Source: Trichosporon coremiiforme (lineage: Eukaryota > Basidiomycota > Tremellomycetes > Trichosporonales > Trichosporonaceae). Taken from it: a DNA stretch of 64,000 nucleotides. The stretch covers positions 558,001-622,000 of the forward strand of contig BCJJ01000022.1 of NCBI GenBank assembly GCA_039545355.1, written 5' to 3'. This document shows, in pieces, positions 1 through 10,367 of the stretch. How positions within the stretch are numbered: the stretch's first letter is position 1; each line of letters opens with the position of its first letter. Position numbers and translations under genes: made by a program. The notes beneath the pieces are model-generated. The model saw only the letters and a program-made list of their open reading frames with translations. It was not told the origin of the DNA and did no database searches.

Positions 1-1934
1 CGGTTAGTGGTGGATCGATCACGCTGCAGCGGCCCCGCGCATGTCCGGACCTTCATTCCACAGCCGAACTCAGCCTCAACCCGTGGCTTCACCAGCCGGC
101 CTTGGCCGTCCCCCCAATGCGATGCCTCCGTCGTCCCTCATCCCCCTTCGCCGCTGCTGATCCGCGGATCACTTGTGTGAGTGCATGCATTCCTAGCTGT
201 TACGTTGGCCGCCGATACATCCGCGCTGCGCATGCATAAAGGAGTAACAGCCCCCGATCTGCAGAGGACTTGAAAGTGTCCGTGCTCTAGTAAAGACCCG
301 GGAGACCCGGTGTGAATGTAGTCATTGACGGGCCGGTCGGCCTCCGGCTCTCACGCGCTACATTCAAGCTGCTACCATGCTACCTTAACGCGGTACAGCG
401 GTACAGCGGTACAGCGATTGACTCAGACTCTAACCTGCTTCCGGAGCCGAGCGACGAGTCTGGCGGGGACGATCATCGGTCTACGCGGGCAACCAGTGCA
501 CCCATGTGCTAATTCCGTCTTCTCAGTCTCACATCCGAACAACATCCGGCCCGTTTCTGTCTCGTATGCCCCATGTGTCCTGCCCGGCTGCCGACGCATG
601 TCGACGCCTGCTGTGCAATTGAGCACGAGCCAAGTGTCTCTTCGGTGCATGCTCGACCTTCCTCCTCCTCGGGCTCGCTGGCCATCTGGCCACCGGGCTG
701 ATTCATCACTGACGCCGCTGACATGGCGCCTCGAAGCTGTACCACTGAGGTGCTCGCCGTCGCCGAGGTGCACATGGGTGGCACCCTAGATCCATCGCAG
801 TCGATGCTCCGTCATCCGCGCGCTCCGCGACGCACTAGGTCCTCGCTCGGAGTACCAGCTTCACGCTTTGAACGCCGTTCCGGCGATACCCTTCCATGCC
901 TCTGGTGCTCTCCACCCTTGGTGCCAGGTAACCGACGTCGATCAACAGAGATCGCAGACGGCATGACTAAGATAAAGAGAACCGATCACAACATCTGAAG
1001 CTATATCGAGCAGCGCATATCTCGCCTATCCCCCGGGCTGCCGGCGGGGGCAAGGCCTGGAGCTTCACCATCAGTCATCATCGCACTCCGGCATACCGCG
1101 CACTATGCCTAACGATAGATCCACTGTAGCCGCCTTGAGCTCGCTGAACCGCCCAGCGGCGGTCGCCGGGGGATCCCTCGTATTTCCACACTATGCGGAA
1201 CTGCTCCGCGGCGATCATTCCTCGCCACTCTCGCCAACCGTGCCCGCATACCGCTTACGACAAGGGAGATGGGGGCTGGCTGGCCGTGATTCCTCGGACT
1301 CAGGATCGGAGTGAGAAAGAGAAGAGGACCGTTGGTCGTGTTGTCGGACTTGGAGGCCCGGGCGCCGATCCGTCACCTGACTTCGAGGGGCATGTGGCAC
1401 AATGGGCACATGAGACATGATCGTCAGGAGACACAATCGAGGCTCGTCTCGACTTGTCGAGGGCGCAGTTGTCCTTCAAAGGGGCCAAAGGGGGTGGCCA
1501 CGCGGCGTTGAGCACAAGAATCTAACACATCTTGGATGCATGACGTGGAGTTCGTGGAGTCAGACGAGAATTGAGAACAGCACTCCCCGATCCTTGTCCA
1601 ACTCGTTTCCGCCAGTGCTTCACGGTTGCTACAGTGAAACAAGTGAGTTTGTTTCCTGCGTGCGATTAAATCTCAGTTGGATTGGTCGTTGCTTGCCCAG
1701 AACTCAGTCTGTTGGTTGCCAGCGTCTCTTTTGGCGATGCCCGTCCCGCTGTGAGCTACGCCCGTACGTTGAGCTCACCCTAGTATCTGAACTCCACCAA
1801 CGGACCCGTCTGGAGATGTGACCTTCGGCCCAGCAACCTGGACCAAGTCACTTGGTCGCAGAGCACGCCTCTCTGCGAAGGAAGCCAAGCGTCATGGCAC
1901 CGAGAGGGAAACACACCAGGCGCAGATCGACGTC
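1..1934. other. No recognisable gene
   Basis: No open frame here has family resemblance or a convincing exon chain. The longest frames overlap one another on both strands and look random. One short tandem repeat is visible at about 391-414 (three copies of CGGTACAG). A lone intron-like string lies near 1650-1675 (GTGAGT ending in CAG), so the array that begins at 1935 may have outlying units here. Confidence 0.6.
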
Positions 1935-4900
1935 GTGAGCTAGTCCATACTCAATCGGCTAACCTCAGGTCAATGCAAATAGACCGTCGTCAGCGTCAAC
2001 TAACTTCAGGCAGCGGGTCGTTCGCGCCTAAGCAGACCGCAGCATTCAACATCAGCACACAGCACGGCACAGCTTGTCATGCCAGCCCCCCGGCGGCTAC
2101 GGTGTTCTCCAATGTCGCGGGGATGTAAGCTGCCAAGCGACGTCGTTGAGCTGATTACCGTTGACGTCCCATGGCGGTGGCTTTGGTGCTACTTTAGACA
2201 CAGACGTAGCTGACGAGCAGAAGCTCCTCACAGCAGACAATGTCACGCCACCTCAGCCAAGTAAGCTGTCACGAGCGACACCATCAGCTAATGTCAGAAC
2301 CCGGCTTCGAACGACCAGAGCGAGGTCGAGGTGAGCTGCCACGTTCCCTGGCTAGCTGATGCGCAGACACCGTTCCGTCGTTGGAATGGCAGACCCCATC
2401 ATAATCGGTGTTCAGCTGCAAATGGCCTGTTTGAGCTGACAATCCAGTTTGGGGCTGCAACTCAATGAGTTCTAAATAGACGGCTGCGGGGCGCGGTTTA
2501 ATAGCTGAGCGTACAGATGCGTATCCCGACGTGAGTCTTCTTCAGCTGCTGCGGCTATCCGCTCGAGCTAACACGCAGGATCCAGCGTGAGTAGTTCTCT
2601 CACAGCTTGGGGTCGATGCTTCTTAGCTAACAGCAGGCATTCCTGTAGGTCTGACAACTAACCGGTTATACCACCAGCTAATGGCCGGGCCGGGTTCCAA
2701 ACATCGTGAGTTGCTCGCAGCTGTTTATGAACCAAAGCTCAGCTGACGTCCCAGTCAATCATGCTGTAAGTTCGCGCCAGGTCGCCTACTCTTCTACAAG
2801 CTGACCTCGTCAGTGTCGGTGCGTGTCTCTAGCTTCGGAGTTGTGAACCTGCAGCTGATCCTTCAGCGTCAGTTCTGGTGAGCTGCGGGGGTTTGACGAA
2901 GCTAATCAACAGCAGCCTCTTGCGCTGGAGAGCACCTTCAAGCTTTTCGGACCGTTCCCTAGCTGATAGCCTAGCCGTGGAGAGGCACCCGGCGCAAGGC
3001 AGGACGTTCGTGTGGCATCTCTTAGGCCTGCAGCCTGCAGTTGAACGGTAGGACAGCTACTTCGTCTCGGAAAGCTGATGCACCCAGACTGACACAGAGA
3101 CAGTCACGCTGACGTATGGCTGTCTTCTCCAGTACCAGCTGACATCCTCAGACCCGATGTTGGTAATTTCTCGCCAAGCTTTCAAGAGGACGACGAGCTG
3201 ACAATGCATAACCCCCAGGTCGGTTAACGGACCACCCCTCTCTTAGCTGGCCGACCGGCCAGATGGTGAGTCGCCTTCGCAGCTCCCTGGGGTCCACGTC
3301 TGAGCTGACACTTCAGGTTCGCCCTTGAGCCACGCCTCGAGTCTCGTTGGCGCACAGAGATCTAAGCCTGGAACGGACAAGTGAGTTTTTGATACAGCTC
3401 CACGGTCTGCTGGGTAGAGCTGACACTCACAGCGTCGCGAAAGTGGCGCTACGCCCAGCGCGCCCAGTGCTCCATTCACCCAGTGAGCCTTTGTTCCAGC
3501 AGGCTGCGCTGCTTCTCCCGACTCTGTCCTAGCTATCAGGTGCTCATTCTCAAGCTGACATCTCAGACCCTAACGGGGCAGTAACTGGACGTCGGCTCCC
3601 AGCTTCGGCCCCTCTCGATCGTGCGCTTCCCACACGAAGGTTCTGCTTCCAGTTGCGGTTCGTGTAGCTGACACTTCAGCGGGTCCAACCCGAACGTTTA
3701 GGCGGCACACATCTGGTAGGCAGCTCACCAACAAGCACATGAACTGACTCCAGCCCGCTTCGTGGCAGCTTCAAGCGTGAGGAATTGGCAACTTCGGTGA
3801 CTCCAGAAGTTGATATCAAGGTGAGTGACGCTCAAAGCTGTCGGGCATGCTCTTGCTCCGTAGCTAACATCCAGACTTAGCGGGGAGCGTACGTCGCAGC
3901 TGTGCATCGCTTGCAAGCCCCAGGCTGTCAGTGTGAGTGGCTGCTGAACGGGGCGAGATTCGCAGCTGACGTCTCAGGCTTGGGCTCCCCTCCACTCGAT
4001 TGTCCCTATGATCCTACAATCTCGGCGACAGGTAAGCTCGCCTACCTCCACTCGCTTGAAGCTGACCGCAAGCATCTCTGCCAGTCGCCAGAGTGAGTCG
4101 CCTGCTAGTTACGACCTGCGGTTAGCTGACATACACTCTCTCGGTGCGTGCGCGCAGTAGCTGCATACACAGTCGATGCAGCTGACACTCAGACCTCAAG
4201 CGTAGTGAGTCATACTGTAGCTGTGTCGGCGACGCTACAAAAAAGCTGACTGGCAGTTTACACAGGAGTGCGTTGGTAGCTGCTAAAGAACGATCGTCAG
4301 CTGACTTCAGCGAGGCGGGTAGTTACTTCGAGCCCCGCGAACGATCTTCGTGCGTCAGCTGCACGGTGCCGATCACACAGCTAACTGCAGTCTTCGCCGA
4401 GCTTGCTGAGACTGCATTCAGTGTGAGTCGACAGCTCAAGAGCTTTGTCTGCTAGCTGACTATCCAGACCGGCGCGGGTGAGCGTGGCAGTTGCGCGTTG
4501 GTCAGACAACTGATGATCAGCCTCACTAAGCCATGACCTCGGATCTCTGATTGTCAGGTGAGCATGCCCCCAAGCTCTGAATCTCCGGCCGCAAATGACG
4601 GCAGACCACAGCGGTATCATGAGGATCGATGTCCAAGAATGTGACCGATCGTCAGTGAGTGCCCGCCTCGGCACACCTCAGCTGCACGGACTAGATCATA
4701 GCTAACCGTCAGAGCCATCGGCCCAGCAGATGAAGTACCATCGCAAACAGTTAGGTGAGCTCTGGTACAGCGGTGAAGCTGAAACTAGGTTACTGTACCT
4801 TGTGCAAGACGGCACAGTACGTTGCCAGCTCGATATTCCTCTCCCTATGAGCTGACATCCAGCGCACACATAGGCTACAGTCTTGACACCTACAGCTAAC

Positions 4901-6951
4901 AGACAGCTCCGGAGTTAGCCCTCGGTAACACTCAGCCTTCAGCTTCGCCAGGTAATAGGCTGACATCCAGGGGGTGAGTGGCTTCCAGCTGCGCAAATGC
5001 TTCTTGTAGCTGACGTTCAGGACTGCGTGTCGACAGCTGTGAGCTGAGGTTGTCGCTAGGGGAGCTGACCGCAGACTGCCTGTTGCCCGTAGTGAGTCGC
5101 CAGCTGCCTGCCGCCCGTATAGCTGATATCCAGGTCATATTGGTGGGTCGTCTCCCAGCGGTGCCACACCGCCCGCAGCTGACAACCAGTCTGACTTTCC
5201 AGTGAGCTGCCGATTCCCCCGGCCAAAGCTTAGCTGACACTCAGGTCAGGACTTGTATGCTACACGTGTCGTCGCCGCCAGCTGACAAACAGTGCGAAAC
5301 TATGCGTCTCAGCTACATGTATCTCGCCTCCCAAAGCTGATATCCAAACCATCGTCCCAGAAGTGTGTCGTAGCTGTCGGGCTGGCGATCGTCAAGCTGA
5401 CACCCAGCACTTCTGTGCGTCGCAGCTAAGTATGGGTTCAACTTCAGCTGATTTGCCAGACTGCAAACAGTCCACCGACTGCGCCGAGTGCACATCGGTG
5501 GACAGGTCAGGCAAAGTAGGTCTTAACAGCTTGTCGGGCCGTTTCAAGCTGACCCCAGCCCGTCTGCTAGAGTCGTGAGTCGGCGTAAAGTCGGCGTAAC
5601 AGCTACAAAGCTCTCCTCTAAGCTGACCCCAGATCCGCCAAAGTATAGCTACCCAACGTTGTCCGCAGCTGATACATCGCAGTGAGCTCACTCATTGTGG
5701 AGCCAAGGTGACCCCAGGCCGATCGTGAATCTGCTATCTGTTCGACGGAGGTAGCTGACACCCAGTACCCGTCTGTAGCGTGAGTTGCGCAATTCCGCGA
5801 CAACTGACACCACAGGCCCAACTCGTGAGTCTCACCGCTCGATGATAGGCACGTCTTAGCTGACACCGCGGGTGCATCTGTTGTGAGTCCTCGACAGCTG
5901 TGAACACAAGGCCCAGCTGACCCCACAGTCCGTGAGTCACAGCTTGTCTTCTACCGCGTCGCTGATACCCAGCCAAGTCTGCGTTAAATCTACAGCTTCC
6001 GAAGCACGATACAAAAGCTGACGGTGCAGTCAGCCCAGGTGAGTCGCACGCAGCTGCACAAAGCCCGTTGAGCTGACCATCAGAGGGCCCATTGACCCGC
6101 GTACGTGCGCCTCCAGCTAACAATGCTCGACGTCCCCCCCCAACCCCGCAGCTCAAATCCCTCGTTAGTCTTTCGCAGCTGTGAGCTTTCCCTCGGTAGC
6201 TCATATCCCTGCCCTCCTGTCGGGTGTAAGAGCTACTGGCTTCGCAGCGAGGTGATTACAGACTGGCCGTGAGTTTCTCCAGCTACTCGGCGCTCGATTA
6301 TACAGCTGACAGACCAGGGACCTCGCCGCCGCGTGAATTCCCATCAGCTTTCGGTCTGGTCTCTCAAAAGCTGACCCCTCAGCTTTGTCGTCAGTCACTC
6401 TAGCTAGCTCGTATTTCATAGCTGGTGTGCCAGCCTTAGCAACCGTGTAAGTCTCTGATAGCTGTGCGACCGCACGCTTAGCTGACACCGCAGCGCTGCA
6501 GCTCGTATGTTCGACCAGCTACGACGTCCCCCACGCTACAGCTGACGTCCCAGGACTCAGGCAGAGGCACAACGTAAGTCGACAGCTGATTGTACGTGTT
6601 CTTGGAGCTGACACCCAGTGCCGTATCGGTATGTATTTGCAGCTGTGGACCAGGGGTCAGGAGCCGAAATTCAGAATGGCCTTGCCTGCCCCCCTGCCTG
6701 CGCTCGGAGCGCAGTGAGGTGTTCTCGAGTGTGATCGCTGATCCCTGCTGTGAGTCGTTTGCCAGCTCGCTGGCGTCTCCCGATAGCTGACCCCCAGCCT
6801 CTTTCGCATGTGCGGGTATGGCCGCCGAGGGATGTCTGGTGCCACCGGACGATCAGGAGCTCTACCAATTGGCGAAAGCGTATGCAAGGACTTGTCGTGA
6901 GTCACATCTAGCTGAATGCCCCTCTGTGCCAGAAGCTGACCTCAGAACCCT
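1935..6951 (+). other. Dense array of intron-like units with microexon-sized spacers
   Basis: Across about 5 kb the + strand repeats one layout: a donor (GTGAGT, GTGAGC, GTAAGT, GTGCGT), a CAGCT roughly 6-12 nt later, 15-20 variable bases, then AGCTGAC or AGCTAAC, and CAG 3-6 nt after that. By eye I count about 38 AGCTGAC and more than 20 GTGAGT. Units are about 34-60 nt and are separated by 3-56 nt of unrelated sequence. This matches the intron consensus used by the ordinary genes of this window (GTRAGT, CTRAC, CAG). Outside the consensus elements the units are not alike, so this is not a simple satellite. The strand bias is complete. The 3' part (after about 5830) contains weak donors and at least one unit whose AGCTGAC is followed by CCGCG rather than CAG. 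Best reading: a microexon gene or its decaying copy. Alternative: an amplified intron-derived (introner-like) repeat. Confidence 0.75.
4173..5574 (+). CDS. Central part of a putative microexon gene, product unknown
   Basis: Spliced exons proposed: 4173-4204, 4257-4275, 4311-4349, 4391-4422, 4468-4477, 4521-4557, 4612-4654, 4715-4754, 4789-4816, 4863-4879, 4907-4924, 4971-4973, 5021-5038, 5075-5091, 5134-5142, 5190-5201, 5245-5265, 5293-5318, 5408-5414, 5460-5515, 5559-5574. Joined, they give about 166 codons without a stop after two leading bases. The conceptual protein includes AELAETAFSTGAASL and a small cysteine and histidine-bearing stretch (GYCTLCKTAHAH). I recognise no family. Neither a start nor a final stop is assigned, because the chain becomes ambiguous on both sides. 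Weak points: two acceptors were chosen as the second of nearby AGs (4611, 4714), two introns are only 27 nt (4880-4906 with a poor GTCTTG donor, and 5266-5292), and one exon is 3 nt. The frame is evidence of coding but was found with some freedom of choice. Confidence 0.4.
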
Positions 6952-7002
6952 TCTCTTCCATCCGCGCGGTGCTCCGGCGACCTACCCTCCCCCCCCCCTC
7001 CC

Positions 7003-7057
7003 NNNNNNNNNNNNNNNNNNNNNNNNNNNNNNNNNNNNNNNNNNNNNNNNNNNNNNN
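7003..7057. other. Assembly gap (55 N)
   Basis: A run of N follows a C-rich stretch (6987-7002). It cuts off the 3' side of the intron-like array, so the end of any gene there is not visible. True gap length is unknown. Confidence 0.98.
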
Positions 7058-7146
7058 CTGGAGCTGCGTCAGTGAGCAAATCTCCCTTCTGTGGTCCCAG
7101 ATAATCCCAAATGCAGAAACCCGATGCAATGCCAATGCCAGTCTAG

Positions 7147-8170
7147 TTAGTCCCACTTGATCTCCGGGTCCTTCTTGAACTCCTCGTACGCCTCGCGGTT
7201 GAACAGAGAGAGTTCCGTCTCGTTCTCTGCCAAGGTCAGCTACACTTCATTTCCCTCCGAGCTGCGCGAAGAAGCAGCCTGGACTCACCACACCCAACAC
7301 TCTGCAGCGTCGCCTCGGGGTCGGACAGGATCCAGTCGTCGTGGTCCAGGTTGATGATGAGGTTCATGGTCTGTCGTTCAGCTGGTGGGCAAAGCAAGAA
7401 AGCTAGGCGAGGGGAAGGCTCACCTTGTGTCCATGCGCGGCAGTGTACTTCTTGAGCGTGTCCAGCTCCAGTTTCCGGTACAACTTGAAGCCGACCTGGC
7501 TCTGGATCTCTGCGTCGTCAGCTTCTGCATGCGTTGTCAGGCAGCTGTAAACGTCGGAGCGAGGAGGGGAGCTGCTACTGCCCATAGTCACGAGGAAAAC
7601 AGGGCCAGAGGACACCGAAGACGCCGAGCACGTCAGAGCGCCAGAGATGTGACGTGCGCGGCGCAAGGATCTGAGACATTGGGGCGTGCGCGCCCTTTCG
7701 GTTTCCCAGCGCATTCGAGAGCATTCCGCAAGCTGACAGATATGCAGGTGCTCGTCTGCAGCTGGCCAGTCGAGGTGGCCGCGGTTGCAGAGCTCGGGTG
7801 CGGACGCGTGCCAGGGTGGTCCGGGTCGTCTGTCGATCGCCGGCGCTCAGCGTTGACATGGTCGGCCAGCTCGTTGCCCGTAGCTCCTCAGCGCCGACCT
7901 CTATGGGGGAAGCAGTTCTGGCTCCTCCTTCTTCAAGCACCAGCCGCTATCACTCCTCGCTCCTCGCTGCGCTCGGAGCTCGCCATACTAACCCTGCTTA
8001 CACCGCTCAATGAGCCCGGCAACAGTCATAGTCGTCAGGTCGAGGTCCTTGAGGACCAAGTTCTTGCACGTCCGGAAGGGGAAGCTCTTGATGACGCGCA
8101 CCGTCAGCGTCGCGTCCGTGACGGGCTTCATCTCCTGCGCGAGGAGCTCGTGGTTGTTGTCGTGCGACAT
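7147..8170 (-). CDS. C2orf76/UPF0538 family protein, about 141 aa
   Basis: Exons, read from the start, are 7993-8170, 7424-7509, 7289-7370 and 7147-7226 on the minus strand, giving 141 codons. The order of conserved blocks follows animal C2orf76: a TLTVRVIKSFPFRTCKNLV strand near the N-terminus, LELDTLKKYTAAHG in the middle, an acidic NLDHDDWIL block, then an ETELSLF...Y..F strand and a C-terminal IKWD. The human protein is about 126 aa, so length fits. The fold is probably ubiquitin-like and the function of the family is unknown. The first intron (7510-7992, 483 nt) is unusually long for this genome and uses a GTTAGT donor; GTAAGC at 7996-8001 would give a stop at the junction. The other introns are 53 and 62 nt. 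The gene lies just beyond the gap and is read toward it. Confidence 0.72.
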
Positions 8171-9478
8171 GGTCTCGACTTCGCACTGTTGGCTGTGGGT
8201 GATTCGGACGGGAAGGGGCGGTTGGGGGTAGGGGAGGATCGGGGAGATGGAAGGAAATCGGAGAGCGCTCCGAACCTGGTGCACTGAAGTGTAGAGGTTA
8301 GGGGTTAGATAGGAGTGAGAAGGAAGTGAGCGAGAGAAAGAAGACGAGGAAGACAGGTTTGTTGACATTGAGGGCCAAGCGGACTGGGTCGACTGACGTC
8401 GGGAAGTGTCGAAATTTCCGGTCGATCGTCCAGGCCCCGGCCAGCCCTGCCCGGGCACTGTGCCGGCCAGGACTGCTGGGACAGGTCGCCGGCCAATGCT
8501 GGCTACCTCTGCCCCGTATGCTCTACGTAGGCCAAGCCTGCGCATCCGAGCACCCCGCACCTTCCCCAGCCTCCGGCTAGCCATCAGCATGTTGGACAGG
8601 TTGGTGGGCGTCTGTTGACCTCAATGAACACCTAGAAGTGCGCCCGCCGCTCACTCATTCTAGGAGCAGACGCCTCTCCAGCCTTCGTTCTTTGCCAGTT
8701 CTGAAAGTTCTGCCGGTTCTGGTCGATCCAAACTGTCTCAAGATGGCAACTTCCTCGCTGCAAACGCTGGTTGGAGTTGGAGTCGGTGGATATGACAGCG
8801 GGCGTGTGACGTGGCCTCCGGCCTGCCCATGAACGGATGAGATACGAGAACTGGGGGGGCCAAGACTAAACCGTTACGCTCGTCACCCGCTGTCCAGTGA
8901 CCCGTAGCGTCGAGTGCAGACGCGTGCACGTCACGCTGGCCTCTTGTGCACGCTCCACAGTCTGGAGTTACCTAGCACCATAGCTTCCAGACCCACCCGC
9001 ACGCCTCATTGCAGCCGGTCCAGCCTTCGAGTGCATATCTGACAACCAGGTACGCGCTTATCAATACTCAGTCCATTGCACCGTCGCGTCTCGCATCTCG
9101 CGCTTCGCGTCTCGTCCAAACGCGTACCTAACACCTCACGCATGCAGGACCACCTAATCCCATTGCGGAACTCGTGACTCCCATCTCGTGATTATCGCGA
9201 TCCCCCCCGCTTGGACAAACACCAGATAAACTTCTCACTAGACTTCATCACGCAAAAGAAAATCATGCACACCATGGGATCTGAAATAATATTCATTTAC
9301 TGTGGTGGCTTACGAAGAAGGGAAAAGGAAACGACGAAATTAAAAACACTCCACGCGGGTAGCGCTGAGCAACTATTGCCACTTGAGACAGATGCGAGAG
9401 GTGTGAAAGCCATGGAAATCAAGGATGCCTCAAGGGATGCCGGCTGCTGCATCTCGTCGACCGCGTCCCACTACACAC
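8171..9478. other. Intergenic region
   Basis: Presumably the promoter and 5' UTR of the C2orf76-like gene and the 3' UTR of the 14-3-3 gene. No coding chain, RNA gene or repeat is seen. Confidence 0.6.
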
Positions 9479-10367
9479 TTAGGCGGCAGGAGCCTCCTCC
9501 TTGGCATCGTCGTCCTTCTTAGCGTCCTCGGCTGTTAAAGCGTCAGCTTGTCATCAGATTCTGAGCGGTCTTACCAGTGTCCTGCATGTCAGAGGTCCAG
9601 AGGGTGAGGTTGTCACGGAGGAGCTGCATGATCAGGGTGGAGTCCTTGTAGGACTCCTCCGAGAGGGTGTCGAGCTCAGCAATGGCGTCGTCGAAGGCCT
9701 GCTTGGCGAGGTGGCAGGCGCGGTCCGGGCTGTTAAGGATCTCGTAGTAGAAGACCGAGAAGTTGAGGGCGAGACCAAGACGGATGGGGTGGGTAGGGGG
9801 GAGCTCGGTGACGGCGACGTCGGAAGCGGCCTTGTAGGCCTCAAGCGACTTGTCGGCAGAGTCCTTCCTCTTCTCACCGGTGGCGAACTCGGCGAGGTAA
9901 CGGTGGTAGTCACCCATCATCTTGTGGTAGAAGACCTTGGACTCGCCAGAGGCGGCCGAAGGGATGAGGTGCTTGTCGAGGACCTCGAGGATGTCCTTGC
10001 AGATCTTAGCAAGCTCAGACTCAATCTTCTCCCTGTAGTTCTTGATCATGGCGACCTGGGCCTCGTTGCCCTTGGACTCCTCCTTCTGCTCGATGGAGGA
10101 AACGATGCGCCACGAAGCACGGCGGGCACCGATAACGTTCTTGTAGGCGACCGAGAGGAGGTTGCGCTCCTCAACGGTGAGCTCCTTGTCTGAGGAGGCG
10201 ACGGCCTTCATGTTCTCGACCATCTCTGAAGGCGGGTATCAGCAGGCCGCTGTCTAATCCGTCGAAACCACGCCAGAAGCGCGGAAAAAGCAATACTCAC
10301 CCTCATAACGCTCGGCCTGCTCAGCGAGCTTGGCGAGGTAGACGGAATCTTCGCGGCTGGTGGTCAT
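9479..10367 (-). CDS. BMH1: 14-3-3 protein, 256 aa
   Basis: Three exons (10301-10367, 9575-10225, 9479-9531) give 256 aa. 14-3-3 proteins are dimeric adaptors that bind phosphoserine peptides and control signalling, metabolism and cell-cycle proteins in the cytosol. The classic signatures are present: [14 protein letters not shown] around the phosphate pocket, YHRYLAEF, the FSVFYYEI helix, and [19 protein letters not shown] near the C-terminus. The short last exon encodes an acidic tail ending in APAA, as usual for fungal members. The introns are 75 and 43 nt with CTGAT and CTGAC branch sites. The start is fixed by the standard N-terminus [21 protein letters not shown]. Upstream lies an unusually long non-coding stretch, which could contain a UTR intron because an acceptor-like ACAG abuts the start codon. 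Confidence 0.96.

Noticed and set aside
1935..6951. CRISPR array or classic satellite
   Set aside because: Units are not near-identical, spacing varies, and the conserved parts match spliceosomal splice signals in order; the setting is eukaryotic.
7385..8287. 300-codon plus-strand frame
   Set aside because: It runs antisense over the C2orf76-like gene, whose exon chain and family match are clear.
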